DNA of 26,629 bases from an uncultured Eubacteriales bacterium (GTDB lineage Bacteria > Bacillota > Clostridia > Oscillospirales > Oscillospiraceae). Under the pieces are notes generated by a model. That model had not been told where the DNA came from. It searched no databases and was given only the letters and a program-made list of their open reading frames with translations. The stretch spans positions 1 to 26,629 of the forward strand of contig URQA01000020.1 of assembly GCA_900549885.1 (NCBI GenBank), written 5' to 3'. Shown here in pieces: positions 14,455-22,671 of this stretch. Positions within the stretch are counted from its first letter, which is position 1. Each line of letters starts with the position of its first letter. Made by a program: the position numbers and the translations under genes.

Positions 14455-16451
14455 AGCGGAAGACCATTAATTTTTCGAACATGATGGCATGCCACAAAAT
14501 GCCGGGACTCAATCTCTTCATAAACCGGCATCTGCTCATGGCACAGCTGCGTGGCATAGGGACAGCGGGCTGCAAACCGACATCCAGGCTTGGGGTCCAC
14601 AGGGCTAGTCAGCTCTCCCTGCATGATGATCCGTTTGCGCTCGGTCTGGATGCTTGGAATAGGGATGGCGGACAGTAGTCCTTTTGTATAAGGATGATAG
14701 GGCTTGGCAAACAGTTCTTTCGCGGGACATTTTTCCACCATAGAACCCACGTACATCACGAGGATATCATCGGATATGTGCTTGACAACCGACAGGTCAT
14801 GGGTGACAAAAATATAAGTCAATCCACGTTCCTCCTGGAGGTCCTGAAGCAGATTGAGCACTTGGGCCTGAATCGACACATCCAGGGCTGATACCGGCTC
14901 GTCACAGACGATCATCGACGGATCCAGGGAAAGCGCACAGGCAATGCCCACCCGCTGTCTGCGGCCTCCGTCCAGCTCATGGGGGTAGGCATAGGCATAC
15001 CGCTGGGCCAGTCCCACCACATCCATCAATTCAAACACCCGTTTTTTCAGTTCTTCTTTTGTTTTGTATAGGTGGTAAGTCTTGATGGGGTCTGCGACCA
15101 GCTCAAAAACGCAATATCTGGGATTCAGAGAGGAATACGGATCCTGGAAAATGATCTGCATCTCTTTTTGAAGCTGCTTGCGCCGTTTGCCTTTCACGGT
15201 GGTAATATCTTCTCCGCGGAAGATGACCTGTCCTCCCGTCGGCTCCAGCAGCCCCAACACTGTCCGCCCTAATGTGGACTTCCCACATCCAGATTCTCCC
15301 ACGACGCCCAACGTGCGTCCCTCTTCAATGGTAAACGACACATCATCCACGGCGTGGAGCATGCCGCCGCCGGACCTAAAGTATTTTTTGAGATTTTTGA
15401 CCTCCAGCAGCGGCTGGTACAACTGATGTTCCGTGACAGGGGCTGCAGCAGGGATCTCCTGCTGCGCCTTTTGGACTGCCGTAGCAACCTCCTTGATCCG
15501 GTGGCAACGGCACAGGTGGCTTCCCGAAAGCATCTGAATCTCCGGGCGGGACTTGGAACAGCTTTCCGTGGCATAGGGGCAGCGGGGGGCAAACCGGCAT
15601 CCCTCGGGCAGATTGGCCGCATCTGGCATCATCCCGTGGATCGGGTGCAGGCGCCGTTCATCCTTATCCAGCGAGGGGAGGGAGCCAAACAGGCCCTTGG
15701 TATACGGGTGTACACAGTGGTTGAAAATATCCTCCAGTGTGCCGGCCTCCACGATCTCACCAGCATACATGATGGCCACTTTATCGCATGTCTCCGCCAC
15801 CACGCCCAGGTCATGGGTAATCAGCAGCATGGCCGAACCGAACTTCTTTTTCAAATCGTTCATCATGTCCAGCACCTGGGCCTGGATGGTGACGTCCAGC
15901 GCGGTGGTGGGCTCGTCGGCTATGAGCAGCTTGGGGGAGCAGGCCAGTGCCATGGCGATGACCACCCGCTGCTTCATGCCGCCGGAGAACTGATGCGGGT
16001 ATTCTTTGCCCCGAAACGCGGGGATGCCCACCAGTTCCAGGGTCTCCTGCGCTTTTTCGATTGCTTCGCCCCGGGAAATATGTTCATGGATACTGATGAC
16101 CTCAGCGATCTGTTCCTCCACCGTGAAAATGGGGTTGAGGGCTGTCATCGGATCCTGAAAGATCATGGAGATCTGTTTGCCTCTGATCGCCCGTATCTGG
16201 CTGTCGTTCATCTGGAGGATGTCCTCTCCCTCGAATAAGATTTTCCCCCCGGTGACCTCAGCAGGCGGAACCGGCAGCAGATTTAGAATCGACAGCGCGG
16301 TTGTTGTCTTCCCTGCCCCGGTCTCACCCACCAGGCCCAGCGTCTCGCCTGCCGCAATGGAAAGGCTGACATTCGACACCGCCTGACTGGTGCCGTCCAT
16401 CGTCACATATCGGACGGACAGGTCTTGGATATCAAGGATCGTGTCGTTCAT
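14451..16451 (-). CDS. fused OppD-OppF-type ABC transporter ATPase
   Basis: This 666-residue protein carries both ATPase domains of an oligopeptide/nickel-type importer. Domain 1 has Walker A GETGAGKTT (42-50), signature FSGGMKQ (155-161) and Walker B LLIADEP (175-181). Domain 2 has Walker A GESGCGKST (385-393), Walker B MIVCDEP and H-loop FVTHD. Its signature reads LDGGRRQR (493-500), a D-G-G-R variant of SGGQ that is familiar in OppF-like proteins. Each half ends in an Opp-type C-terminal cysteine motif (CRFAPRCPY near 285, CRFAARCPY near 624). The start has GGAGGT 6 nt upstream, and the permease stop is 13 nt away. It powers the import complex with the two permeases upstream in the operon. 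Confidence 0.93.
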   Translation of the reverse strand: MNDTILDIQDLSVRYVTMDGTSQAVSNVSLSIAAGETLGLVGETGAGKTTTALSILNLLPVPPAEVTGGKILFEGEDILQMNDSQIRAIRGKQISMIFQDPMTALNPIFTVEEQIAEVISIHEHISRGEAIEKAQETLELVGIPAFRGKEYPHQFSGGMKQRVVIAMALACSPKLLIADEPTTALDVTIQAQVLDMMNDLKKKFGSAMLLITHDLGVVAETCDKVAIMYAGEIVEAGTLEDIFNHCVHPYTKGLFGSLPSLDKDERRLHPIHGMMPDAANLPEGCRFAPRCPYATESCSKSRPEIQMLSGSHLCRCHRIKEVATAVQKAQQEIPAAAPVTEHQLYQPLLEVKNLKKYFRSGGGMLHAVDDVSFTIEEGRTLGVVGESGCGKSTLGRTVLGLLEPTGGQVIFRGEDITTVKGKRRKQLQKEMQIIFQDPYSSLNPRYCVFELVADPIKTYHLYKTKEELKKRVFELMDVVGLAQRYAYAYPHELDGGRRQRVGIACALSLDPSMIVCDEPVSALDVSIQAQVLNLLQDLQEERGLTYIFVTHDLSVVKHISDDILVMYVGSMVEKCPAKELFAKPYHPYTKGLLSAIPIPSIQTERKRIIMQGELTSPVDPKPGCRFAARCPYATQLCHEQMPVYEEIESRHFVACHHVRKINGLPL

Positions 16452-16464
16452 ATCGCTACCTCCA

Positions 16465-17346
16465 TCAATGCTTCAACTTGGGATCCAGCGCGTCGCGCAG
16501 GCCGTCTCCCATGACATTAAAGCCGAACATCGTCAGCATGATGGCGATGCCGGGGAAGGTGATCATAGGCCAGAAGGTCGTGATGAATTCCCGGCCCGTG
16601 TTGAGGATCGACCCCCATTCCGGCGTGGGGGGCTGGACACCCAGCCCGATGAAAGACAGGCCGGAGATCATCATGATATTGGTCCCGATACGGAGCGTGG
16701 AATCCACGATCAGGGGCGAGAGCGTATTGGGCAAGATTTGTCGGATGATGATGCGGAAGTTCCCCGATCCCCTGGCCCGGGCCGCCTCAACATATTCCTG
16801 ATCTCGGATGGTGAGCACAGTCGCCCGTAGCATCCGTGCGCTGGGCGCGATTCCGCCCACAGAGACGGCAATGGCGGTATTTACCACGCCATTGCCCAGC
16901 AGGGCCGAGACAGCAACCGCCATCAACGTTCCGGGAATCGCCATGATGATGTCCATCAGGCGCATCACGATGGTCTCATAAGGCCCGCCGAAATAACCGG
17001 CTGTGGCGCCCAGCACTGAGCCGATCCCCACCGAGATCAGCAGTCCCAGCAGCGATACCAGCAGGGAAATACGCCCACCGTAGATGACGCGGGAGAGCAG
17101 GTCCCTGCCATAGTTATCTGTTCCAAAGGGATGTGCCAGGCAGGGAAATACAAGACGATCTGAACTGCGTGCGGAATATTCATATGGCGTGATAACATCG
17201 GCAAATACTGCCGATAGAACGATCACCACCACGATGACCAGTCCCACCATCGCCAGCTTGTTGCTCTTGAACCTGCGCCAGATATCACGCATCTGGCTGC
17301 GCTTTTTCAACAGAGTCTCCTCCATATGTTTTGCTTTGCATGCCAT
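16465..17346 (-). CDS. ABC importer permease, OppC/DppC type
   Basis: This 293-residue protein has a cytoplasmic N-terminus, a first membrane segment (LAMVGLVIVVVIVLSAVFAD) and the N-terminal OppC signature HPFGTDNYGRDLLSRVIYGG. Several further membrane segments follow. The coupling-loop EAA motif reads EAARARGSGNFRIIIRQILP, with PEWGSIL and FPGIAIMLTMFGFNVMGDGL near the end, all typical of this subunit. The start at 17346 has AAGGAGG 10 nt upstream, and the OppB-type gene ends 15 nt before it. It forms the membrane channel with the OppB-type protein. Confidence 0.93.
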   Translation of the reverse strand: MACKAKHMEETLLKKRSQMRDIWRRFKSNKLAMVGLVIVVVIVLSAVFADVITPYEYSARSSDRLVFPCLAHPFGTDNYGRDLLSRVIYGGRISLLVSLLGLLISVGIGSVLGATAGYFGGPYETIVMRLMDIIMAIPGTLMAVAVSALLGNGVVNTAIAVSVGGIAPSARMLRATVLTIRDQEYVEAARARGSGNFRIIIRQILPNTLSPLIVDSTLRIGTNIMMISGLSFIGLGVQPPTPEWGSILNTGREFITTFWPMITFPGIAIMLTMFGFNVMGDGLRDALDPKLKH

Positions 17347-17361
17347 GCTCTCAGGACCTCC

Positions 17362-18342
17362 TTAGACTGTCACGGGAGTGGTGTTTCTGTCCGCTTTCTT
17401 TTTCTTCTTTCCGCCGGTATACTGCGCCTTGATGCGAGGGTCGGCCGCCGCATAAGCCAGATCAACTAACAGATTGATCACGCATACCGCCAGAGACAGC
17501 ACTAAGACACAGCCCAAGATCACCGGGTAGTCCTGGGAGTTGATGGCGTCCAGCAAGAGCATCCCCATACCGGGAATCGAGAAGATCGTTTCCACGATAA
17601 TGGATCCGCCAAAAATGACTGACAATTGCATCCCTATCACGGTGATCACGGGAATCAGCGCGTTTCGCAGCGCGTGCTTATAGATCACTGCGCGCTCTTT
17701 CACGCCTTTGGCCCGGGCTGTCCGGATATAATCCTGGCGCACCACATCCAGCATGCTGGTCCGTGTCATACGCACCACCAATGCAATGGGACCGATGCCG
17801 ATGCAGATGACCGGCATGATCCAGTGCTTCCAGGTCGATAGGCCAGACGCAGGCAGCAGCTGGAGATTCTGTGAGAAAATAATGACCCCCATCAGCGCCA
17901 GCCAGAAGTTGGGCATGGCCGCAAAAAACGTCGCCAGGATCGTAGTCACATAGTCCAGAATCGAATACTGGCGCACAGCCGACAATATCCCGATAATCAC
18001 CCCCAGTACGATGGTGATGAGGCTTCCATATATCCCCAGTAGCAAGGTGACGCCCAGCCGCTCTGCAATCATGTTTTTCACCGGCCGCAGCGTAGAATAA
18101 GATTCACCAAAATCCAGGCGGGTGGCCAGGTCCACGACGTATTCCACGTACCTGACCACAAAGGGGTGGTTAAGTCCCATCTCCTCCCGCCGCTGTTGAT
18201 AGAGTTCCTCCGTATAGTTGGCGCCCAGCGAGTTCAACGCGGGATCGCCCGGCATGAGGTCGTTGATGGTAAAAATAATCAGCAGTATTCCCAATATTGT
18301 CGGAATCATCCAAAGTAGCCGCTTGACTATATACTTCAGCAT
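17362..18342 (-). CDS. ABC importer permease, OppB/DppB type
   Basis: The start is ATG 18342 (MLKYIVKRLLWMIPTILGIL), because AGGAGGGG lies 5 nt upstream; an in-frame ATG at 18357 would put that site inside the gene. The 326-residue product has the OppB N-terminal motif (TINDLMPGDPAL), six expected membrane segments and the coupling-loop motif with ARAKGVKERAVIYKHALRNA. The typical C-terminal INLLVDLAYAAADPRIKAQY is followed by a Lys-rich tail (GGKKKKKADRN). It pairs with the OppC-type permease. A strong stem-loop separates it from the binding-protein gene. Confidence 0.93.
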   Translation of the reverse strand: MLKYIVKRLLWMIPTILGILLIIFTINDLMPGDPALNSLGANYTEELYQQRREEMGLNHPFVVRYVEYVVDLATRLDFGESYSTLRPVKNMIAERLGVTLLLGIYGSLITIVLGVIIGILSAVRQYSILDYVTTILATFFAAMPNFWLALMGVIIFSQNLQLLPASGLSTWKHWIMPVICIGIGPIALVVRMTRTSMLDVVRQDYIRTARAKGVKERAVIYKHALRNALIPVITVIGMQLSVIFGGSIIVETIFSIPGMGMLLLDAINSQDYPVILGCVLVLSLAVCVINLLVDLAYAAADPRIKAQYTGGKKKKKADRNTTPVTV

Positions 18343-18408
18343 AGGACCCCTCCTCATATCTTTCTCAATTGAACCTATCCTTCCTGGATATGCTCAACTC
18401 AATATGGC

Positions 18409-18442
18409 CAAGGCGGATCATCGCAAACGGTGATCCGCCTTG
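18409..18442 (-). promoter_or_regulatory. intercistronic stem-loop after the binding-protein gene
   Basis: CAAGGCGGATCA (18409-18420) and TGATCCGCCTTG (18431-18442) form a perfect 12-bp stem with a 10-nt loop between the binding-protein and permease genes. No T-run follows on the minus strand. Such elements often protect the upstream mRNA and allow more binding protein than permease to be made; that role is inferred here. A weaker outer pairing, CTCAAC with GTTGAG, is possible. Confidence 0.65.
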
Positions 18443-18471
18443 AGCCTGCGATTTCAATTGTTGAGTTTTGC

Positions 18472-20049
18472 TTATGCCAGCTTGATGTTGCCCAGGCAAT
18501 CGTAGCCGATATTCAGCATCTCAAACGACTCGATCCGGCTGTTGAAGCACCAGGCCTCATTCACCTCACAAATCGGAGGCATCCAATAATTCTCATAGAG
18601 CCAGTCATCCAACTCTCTAAATGCCTGGTCGCGGACATCCTGATCTGCACTGCCCAAAGTCTCTTCCACCAGGGCAACATATTCGGGGTCAGAAATGGCC
18701 CGGTCCACAAACAAGCCATTATAGGTAGCGCTGATGATCTGCCAGATGTCGCGGCTGTTATTAGCTCCATTGGGCTGGATTAAGGCCAAGTCATTGGCGC
18801 CGACGAAATAATACTCAGGCAGAGCTGTGCCTAGTTCGACAGAAGTGCAGTTCACAGTGATCCCGACTTCTTCCAGGTATCCCATGACGGCCTCCATGAT
18901 TCGTACCTGGGTGGTCTGGTTGACGGCCACATACTCCAGGACGATCTCTCCGTCCTCATACCCGGCATCGGCCAGAATCTGTCTGGCCAGATCTGGATCA
19001 TATGTATAGCCCTCGTGCTCCGAATAGGCCGTGGTGGTGGCCGCCCAGTGGCTGTATGCAGGGGCCGAGAGGGAACCAAACGCGATATCGCCAACGTCTG
19101 TCCAGTCAATAGCATGGCAGATCGCCCGGCGGACTTCGATATCAGCCAAGTACTCGTTGTTCTCATTCATCACCAATGCTGGCACTGCATTGGTGTCAGC
19201 CATCATGAGCGTTCCTTCCACTGTGCCATTCTGGAGCGCAGTCACCTGGGTATCATCCAGGCCCAGAACCGCATCGATCACACCGTTTTGATAATCCACC
19301 CACATGGTGTTGGCGTCAGAATAATACCTGACTGTGATCTCCGTACAGTCAAATGTCTTGGATGTGTCCCAATAATCCTCCCGCAGAGCATAGGTGACAG
19401 AAGAACCATTGACCGTCTCCTTTACAGTGTATGGGCCGGAACCATCCGGGCCATTCCACCAAATCTCGTCATTATCCGCATGCTCCGCCACAAACTCATC
19501 TTCCAGAATTGGAATCATGATTTCCGCCAAGGCTCCGCCATAGACATCGTAATACTTCAAATAAATGGTCTTGCCGTCTTCCGTAACATAGGAGTTGTCC
19601 CAGTCAATGAAACCATCCCATTTGCCGGAGTTCTGATTGCCGCATTCGATGTTGTACATAAAGGTGGCCCAGATATCATTGGCATCCAATTCCTTACCAC
19701 TGGCAAAGGTGATCCCATCTTTCACGGTGATTCGCAGCGTGGTATCATCCTCCCAGCCCCAGTCATCGGAAACAGGGGAATAGTATCCGCCGTTTTCCTT
19801 GTCCACATCAAAAAGTACCGAGTAGAGCATATAGTAGCTAAAAGAATCGCACTGGTTGGCTCCAGCAGGGTTGAAATAGAGGTAGCTGTTGGTCGTACCC
19901 ACCGCCACTGTGGTGTCTGCCTCTCCTTTCCCCGTTTCGCTGGGGCTGTTGGAAGTTCCGGAGGGCTCATCTGATGTACAGGCTGATAAAGATATTGCCA
20001 TCATCAAAGCAAGTAAGAAGGCAAATGTTCTCGTCCATTTCAGTTTCAT
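18472..20049 (-). CDS. ABC transporter substrate-binding lipoprotein (SBP family 5)
   Basis: The start is ATG 20049 (MKLKWTRTFAFLLALMMAIS), with AAAGGAGG 11 nt upstream; the frame extends further but without a signal. The lipobox LSAC places the lipid-carrying Cys at residue 24, so the 525-residue protein is anchored outside the membrane. It has the family-5 solute-binding layout: LRITVKDGITFASGKELDAN (the F-x-(D/S)G-x-x-L/F-x-A-x-D motif), GSGPYTV, EVRRAICHAIDW and YDPDLARQILADAGY. This family binds peptides, nickel, haem, glycosides or bile-salt-like molecules, so homology alone does not give the ligand. It is the first gene of the importer operon and has a strong promoter. Confidence 0.92.
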   Translation of the reverse strand: MKLKWTRTFAFLLALMMAISLSACTSDEPSGTSNSPSETGKGEADTTVAVGTTNSYLYFNPAGANQCDSFSYYMLYSVLFDVDKENGGYYSPVSDDWGWEDDTTLRITVKDGITFASGKELDANDIWATFMYNIECGNQNSGKWDGFIDWDNSYVTEDGKTIYLKYYDVYGGALAEIMIPILEDEFVAEHADNDEIWWNGPDGSGPYTVKETVNGSSVTYALREDYWDTSKTFDCTEITVRYYSDANTMWVDYQNGVIDAVLGLDDTQVTALQNGTVEGTLMMADTNAVPALVMNENNEYLADIEVRRAICHAIDWTDVGDIAFGSLSAPAYSHWAATTTAYSEHEGYTYDPDLARQILADAGYEDGEIVLEYVAVNQTTQVRIMEAVMGYLEEVGITVNCTSVELGTALPEYYFVGANDLALIQPNGANNSRDIWQIISATYNGLFVDRAISDPEYVALVEETLGSADQDVRDQAFRELDDWLYENYWMPPICEVNEAWCFNSRIESFEMLNIGYDCLGNIKLA

Positions 20050-20149
20050 TATGGTACAGTCCTCCTTTTCGATATGGCCAGCATCCCCAGCTGTAAAATA
20101 ACTATATTTCATCTGTTTTCAGCTCGAAAAGCTGTGCCTTATGCATAAA

Positions 20150-20178
20150 AGAATATCGGCCGCTTCCCTATTTGTCAA
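20150..20178 (-). promoter_or_regulatory. promoter of the importer/reductase operon
   Basis: On the minus strand a perfect TTGACA (20178-20173), a 17-nt spacer and TATTCT (20155-20150). Transcription would start near 20143, about 94 nt before the binding-protein start. It lies just after the LysR-gene terminator, so the operon is switched separately from its regulator gene. Confidence 0.65.
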
Positions 20179-20182
20179 GCCG

Positions 20183-20239
20183 CACAAAAAAGGGCGTCCC
20201 AGATTGATAAAGCAAATTTATCAATCTGGGACGCCCTTT
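20183..20239 (-). terminator. strong intrinsic terminator of the LysR gene
   Basis: A perfect 23-bp stem (20239-20217 with 20211-20189) closes on a 5-nt loop. On the minus strand it is followed by TTTTTT from the end of the stem onward. It starts 11 nt after the LysR stop codon. Confidence 0.92.
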
Positions 20240-20249
20240 AATCCTCCTG

Positions 20250-21149
20250 TTATCCGTTGCAGAAGAGAACTTTTGCCGCCTCCCTGGCTGTCCGCAATTC
20301 CGGGCAATCCGAGTCTTTGTTCCAGGCCAGCGTCAATACAGGCCCCAGTCCATATCCATTTTCCGGTTTTGTACTGTCCCGGATAGGGATGTATTTCAGA
20401 CCGGCAACACTCAGGTCATCAATGACGGGCAGGCAGGCCACCCCTCGGCCTGATTTGACCATGGCAATCACCGATTCCATATCCCGTAGGATAATCTCCT
20501 GATTGTCACGGATATCTGCGCCTGGTCCCATCCTGCCAAACCCTTCAATCATCCGCATCCCTTCACATGCGAACACTTCTTCCCTTTCGATCTCGTATTC
20601 CTCCACATATTCTCTGTTCGCATATGGGTGCTGTTCCGAAATTACCAGTTTTCTGGCCCACCGGCCCAAGGTCAAACTGCTTACATAATCCGGCGGGTTG
20701 GGGTATGGATCAAAAAAAAGCACCATGTCCACATCGCCATTATGCAACCGTTCAAACAGATCATACTCCGGTTCCACCAGTTCAAGGACGAAATCAATGG
20801 TTGTGTGGGCGTGGGCCAGACAGTCCAATAACTTTTTGAATGCATTGCCAAAACAAATCCTGGAATATCCGATGGTAAACGTCTTTTTTACCCCACGCAT
20901 CTTTGCTTTTTTGCAGGCGGCATCCAGCTGCTTCAACAACGGGGCAACATCCATATAAAAATTGTGCCCTGCCGGTGTCAGCTTAACACTGCGGGTAGAG
21001 CGCTCAAACAGTTTGACCCCCAGCTCTTTCTCCATATTTTTGATTTGGTAGGTCACTGCAGCTTGGGCGACATAATACTGTTCAGCCACCCTGCTGAAAT
21101 TCCGAAGCTCGGCTAGCGCCACAAAATACCGAAGTCCTGTTAGTGTCAT
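20250..21149 (-). CDS. LysR-family transcriptional regulator
   Basis: This 299-residue protein has the N-terminal winged helix-turn-helix (residues 1-60: LRYFVALAELRNFSRVAEQY, YVAQAAVTYQIKNMEKELGV, LFERSTRSVKLTPAG). The periplasmic-binding-like effector domain follows (about 90-295). The length is normal. The start at 21149 has AGGTG 6 nt upstream. It points the same way as the importer/reductase operon, is separated from it by a terminator and a promoter, and is its natural regulator. The effector is probably the imported compound or its reduced product. LysR genes are more often divergent from their targets; here the arrangement is tandem. Upstream DNA is very AT-rich, with repeated TATCATATAT-like strings that could hold its own binding sites. 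Confidence 0.92.
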   Translation of the reverse strand: MTLTGLRYFVALAELRNFSRVAEQYYVAQAAVTYQIKNMEKELGVKLFERSTRSVKLTPAGHNFYMDVAPLLKQLDAACKKAKMRGVKKTFTIGYSRICFGNAFKKLLDCLAHAHTTIDFVLELVEPEYDLFERLHNGDVDMVLFFDPYPNPPDYVSSLTLGRWARKLVISEQHPYANREYVEEYEIEREEVFACEGMRMIEGFGRMGPGADIRDNQEIILRDMESVIAMVKSGRGVACLPVIDDLSVAGLKYIPIRDSTKPENGYGLGPVLTLAWNKDSDCPELRTAREAAKVLFCNG

Positions 21150-21383
21150 AATTCACCTGCTTCTTTCTCCTGAAAGTCCCACTCTAAATTTCATATCATA
21201 TATTTTTATCATATATCAAAATATTGTATAAATCAATCCTATAAATTTCATTCTTTTTTGTTCGAAATATACTTCATAACACACTCAGATGCCAGAAGCC
21301 CTCTGCCACAATTGGGATGGTCGACTCGTCTTCCACAACGTTCCCCGTAAATCATACATAATGACAACGCAGACGAAGCGCCT
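21150..21383. other. AT-rich region upstream of the LysR gene
   Basis: The first 110 bp are very AT-rich. TAAATTTCAT occurs twice (from about 21186 and 21241), and ATCATATAT-like strings recur between. This suits a LysR promoter with autoregulatory sites, though no single promoter can be chosen with confidence. The rest, to 21383, shows nothing clear. Confidence 0.4.
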
Positions 21384-21678
21384 TTAAGTGCGTGTCCATA
21401 CCATAGTCAAATTCTCTTGTCCATTTTCTTGGGTACAGGTCAATTTCCCGTATGGGTCAGAATCTGGGTCAGGCGTGTCTGGCCTAAAAATCTTTTCTGC
21501 CATATGGATCACGAAGTCTCACTCGTCTTCGTCGGCCTTTGCGAAATCAATATGATACCGTTTACAGGTTCTCTGAAAATGCGGGATATAGGCCAAATCA
21601 TCTTGGCTGGGAACCGCGACCATAGGAGTCCGATCCAGCTAAGTCATCCAGTCTTGCAAACTTTTCCCATAACGTCAT
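21384..21678 (-). pseudogene. unidentified small protein gene, frameshifted and with a stop
   Basis: ATG 21678 has AAGGAGG upstream and reads MTLWEKFARLDDLAG. The frame then slips near 21632. A second frame gives MVAVPSQDDLAYIPHFQRTC and KRYHIDFAKADEDE, then TGA. The same frame continues DFVIHMAEKIFRPDTPDPDS and DPYGKLTCTQE to a TAA at 21384. The pieces read as one protein of about 95 residues, so it was a real gene that has decayed. It directly follows the GNAT remnant (11 nt), as an operon partner would. No family was recognised. Confidence 0.55.
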
Positions 21679-21688
21679 GATTCCTCCT

Positions 21689-22156
21689 TCAAAAATTGTG
21701 CCAACAAATCACCGACGCATCTCCATCGATCAGAAGCAAAAAAACGGCTCTCTGCGGCTGAAGGGAATAGCACCGAAATCCCGGATATAGCGTTCCCGAA
21801 TCTCCGGTGTCTTCGCTTTCAGATACATCATGCCACCGTAACCAGCATCCACAGACAGCTGGACTCCAAAGGCCACCAATGCCGCGCCGATGCCGCGATA
21901 CTTTCGCTGTACGGCGCGTTCTCCAAATATTCCACATAGACCAGAAATCCCTGCGGCATATCGCGGTAGGCTCCAAGGGCAACCAATTCACCGGTAGCCG
22001 CAATCTTTAGCGCACATTTCTGTAACAATGGATCTTGGATATATTCCGACATCCAACTGGTCTGTTGCTTGCCCCGGATCGTGAGGCGGAGGTCTGCCCC
22101 AGTAGCTAGAAAAATCTCCGCCGGAACTTCGTTCCCGCCTTTAAGGTCGGTCTCAT
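21689..22156 (-). pseudogene. GNAT-like acetyltransferase, several frameshifts
   Basis: The pieces read in order on the minus strand. MRPTLKAG opens at ATG 22156. After a slip near 22133, EVPAEIFLATGADLRLTIRG and the frame with MSEYIQDPLLQKCALKIAAT, GFLVYVEYLENAPYSE follow. After a slip near 21912, KYRGIGAALVAFGVQLSVDA comes next, with the acetyl-CoA loop RGIGAA (Q/R-x-x-G-x-A type), then GGMMYLKAKTPEIRERYIRD and FGAIPFSRREPFF. After a one-T loss in a T7 run (21738-21744), LLIDGDASVICWHNF ends at 21689. This reconstructs a GNAT of about 155 residues. Three lesions make it non-functional unless the sequence is faulty. Confidence 0.7.
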
Positions 22157-22670
22157 ACTATTGGGGTACACCTCACCACAACCCAGTCTATGTTTTTTAT
22201 ATATCTATCAAAAGTAGATGAAAGCAAGGGGTGCCCCTGGTCAGGTATGTTCAACGAAATCGTGGCAGAAGGTTCTGGAAAATGCCTCACCCTGACAGTT
22301 AAGAATGAAATAGATACGATACACCATGAAATCAATTTTCAGGGAAAAAAGGAACTGTTTTCTTGTGGTCATGCTAAAAAAATGATATATTGATTATAAG
22401 TATTACAATATGCCCCTTTGAACCCAGTCGCAAGGCAGCCCGAAATACTTATAAAGCTGCAGGAAGACACACTACAACACCCATGCCAAAATCGAATCCT
22501 GCAAGATCACTATCATATGAAGGTGTTTCGGGAGAGATAACGCATCTGAAAGGGGACTATTTGATCACGTTCCCTTGTATGGCACGTTCAAGCAAAAGTC
22601 CAGAATATAGGATGCAATATCAGATAAAATGTCAACATCCTAACAAAAGAAAACAGATGGAGCTGGCGTA
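22157..22670. other. AT-rich gap before the cas operon
   Basis: This 514-bp stretch separates the minus-strand remnants from the plus-strand cas genes. It contains two low-GC open frames. One at 22190-22393 has no ribosome binding site. The other reaches 22671 and is listed separately. No clear promoter for cas3 and no CRISPR repeat was found. The composition contrasts sharply with the GC-rich cas genes. Confidence 0.45.
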
Positions 22671-22671
22671 A
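22483..22671 (+). CDS. possible small ORF coupled to cas3, unknown
   Basis: A 62-residue frame from ATG 22483 (MPKSNPARSLSYEGVSGEIT...) ends with a TAA that overlaps the cas3 start codon as TAATG, a classic coupling arrangement. The product is basic. The ribosome binding site is weak: AGGAAG is about 16 nt away. A longer version would start at TTG 22390. Its base composition is unlike the cas genes, and no homologue is known to me, so the overlap may be chance. Confidence 0.25.
   Translation: MPKSNPARSLSYEGVSGEITHLKGDYLITFPCMARSSKSPEYRMQYQIKCQHPNKRKQMELA

Noticed and set aside
22190..22393. 67-aa plus-strand ORF in the AT-rich gap
   Set aside because: It has no ribosome binding site, no recognisable motif, and AT-rich DNA gives such frames by chance.
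22157..22670. CRISPR array upstream of cas3
   Set aside because: No direct repeats of 25-40 bp with regular spacing were found here or elsewhere in the window.
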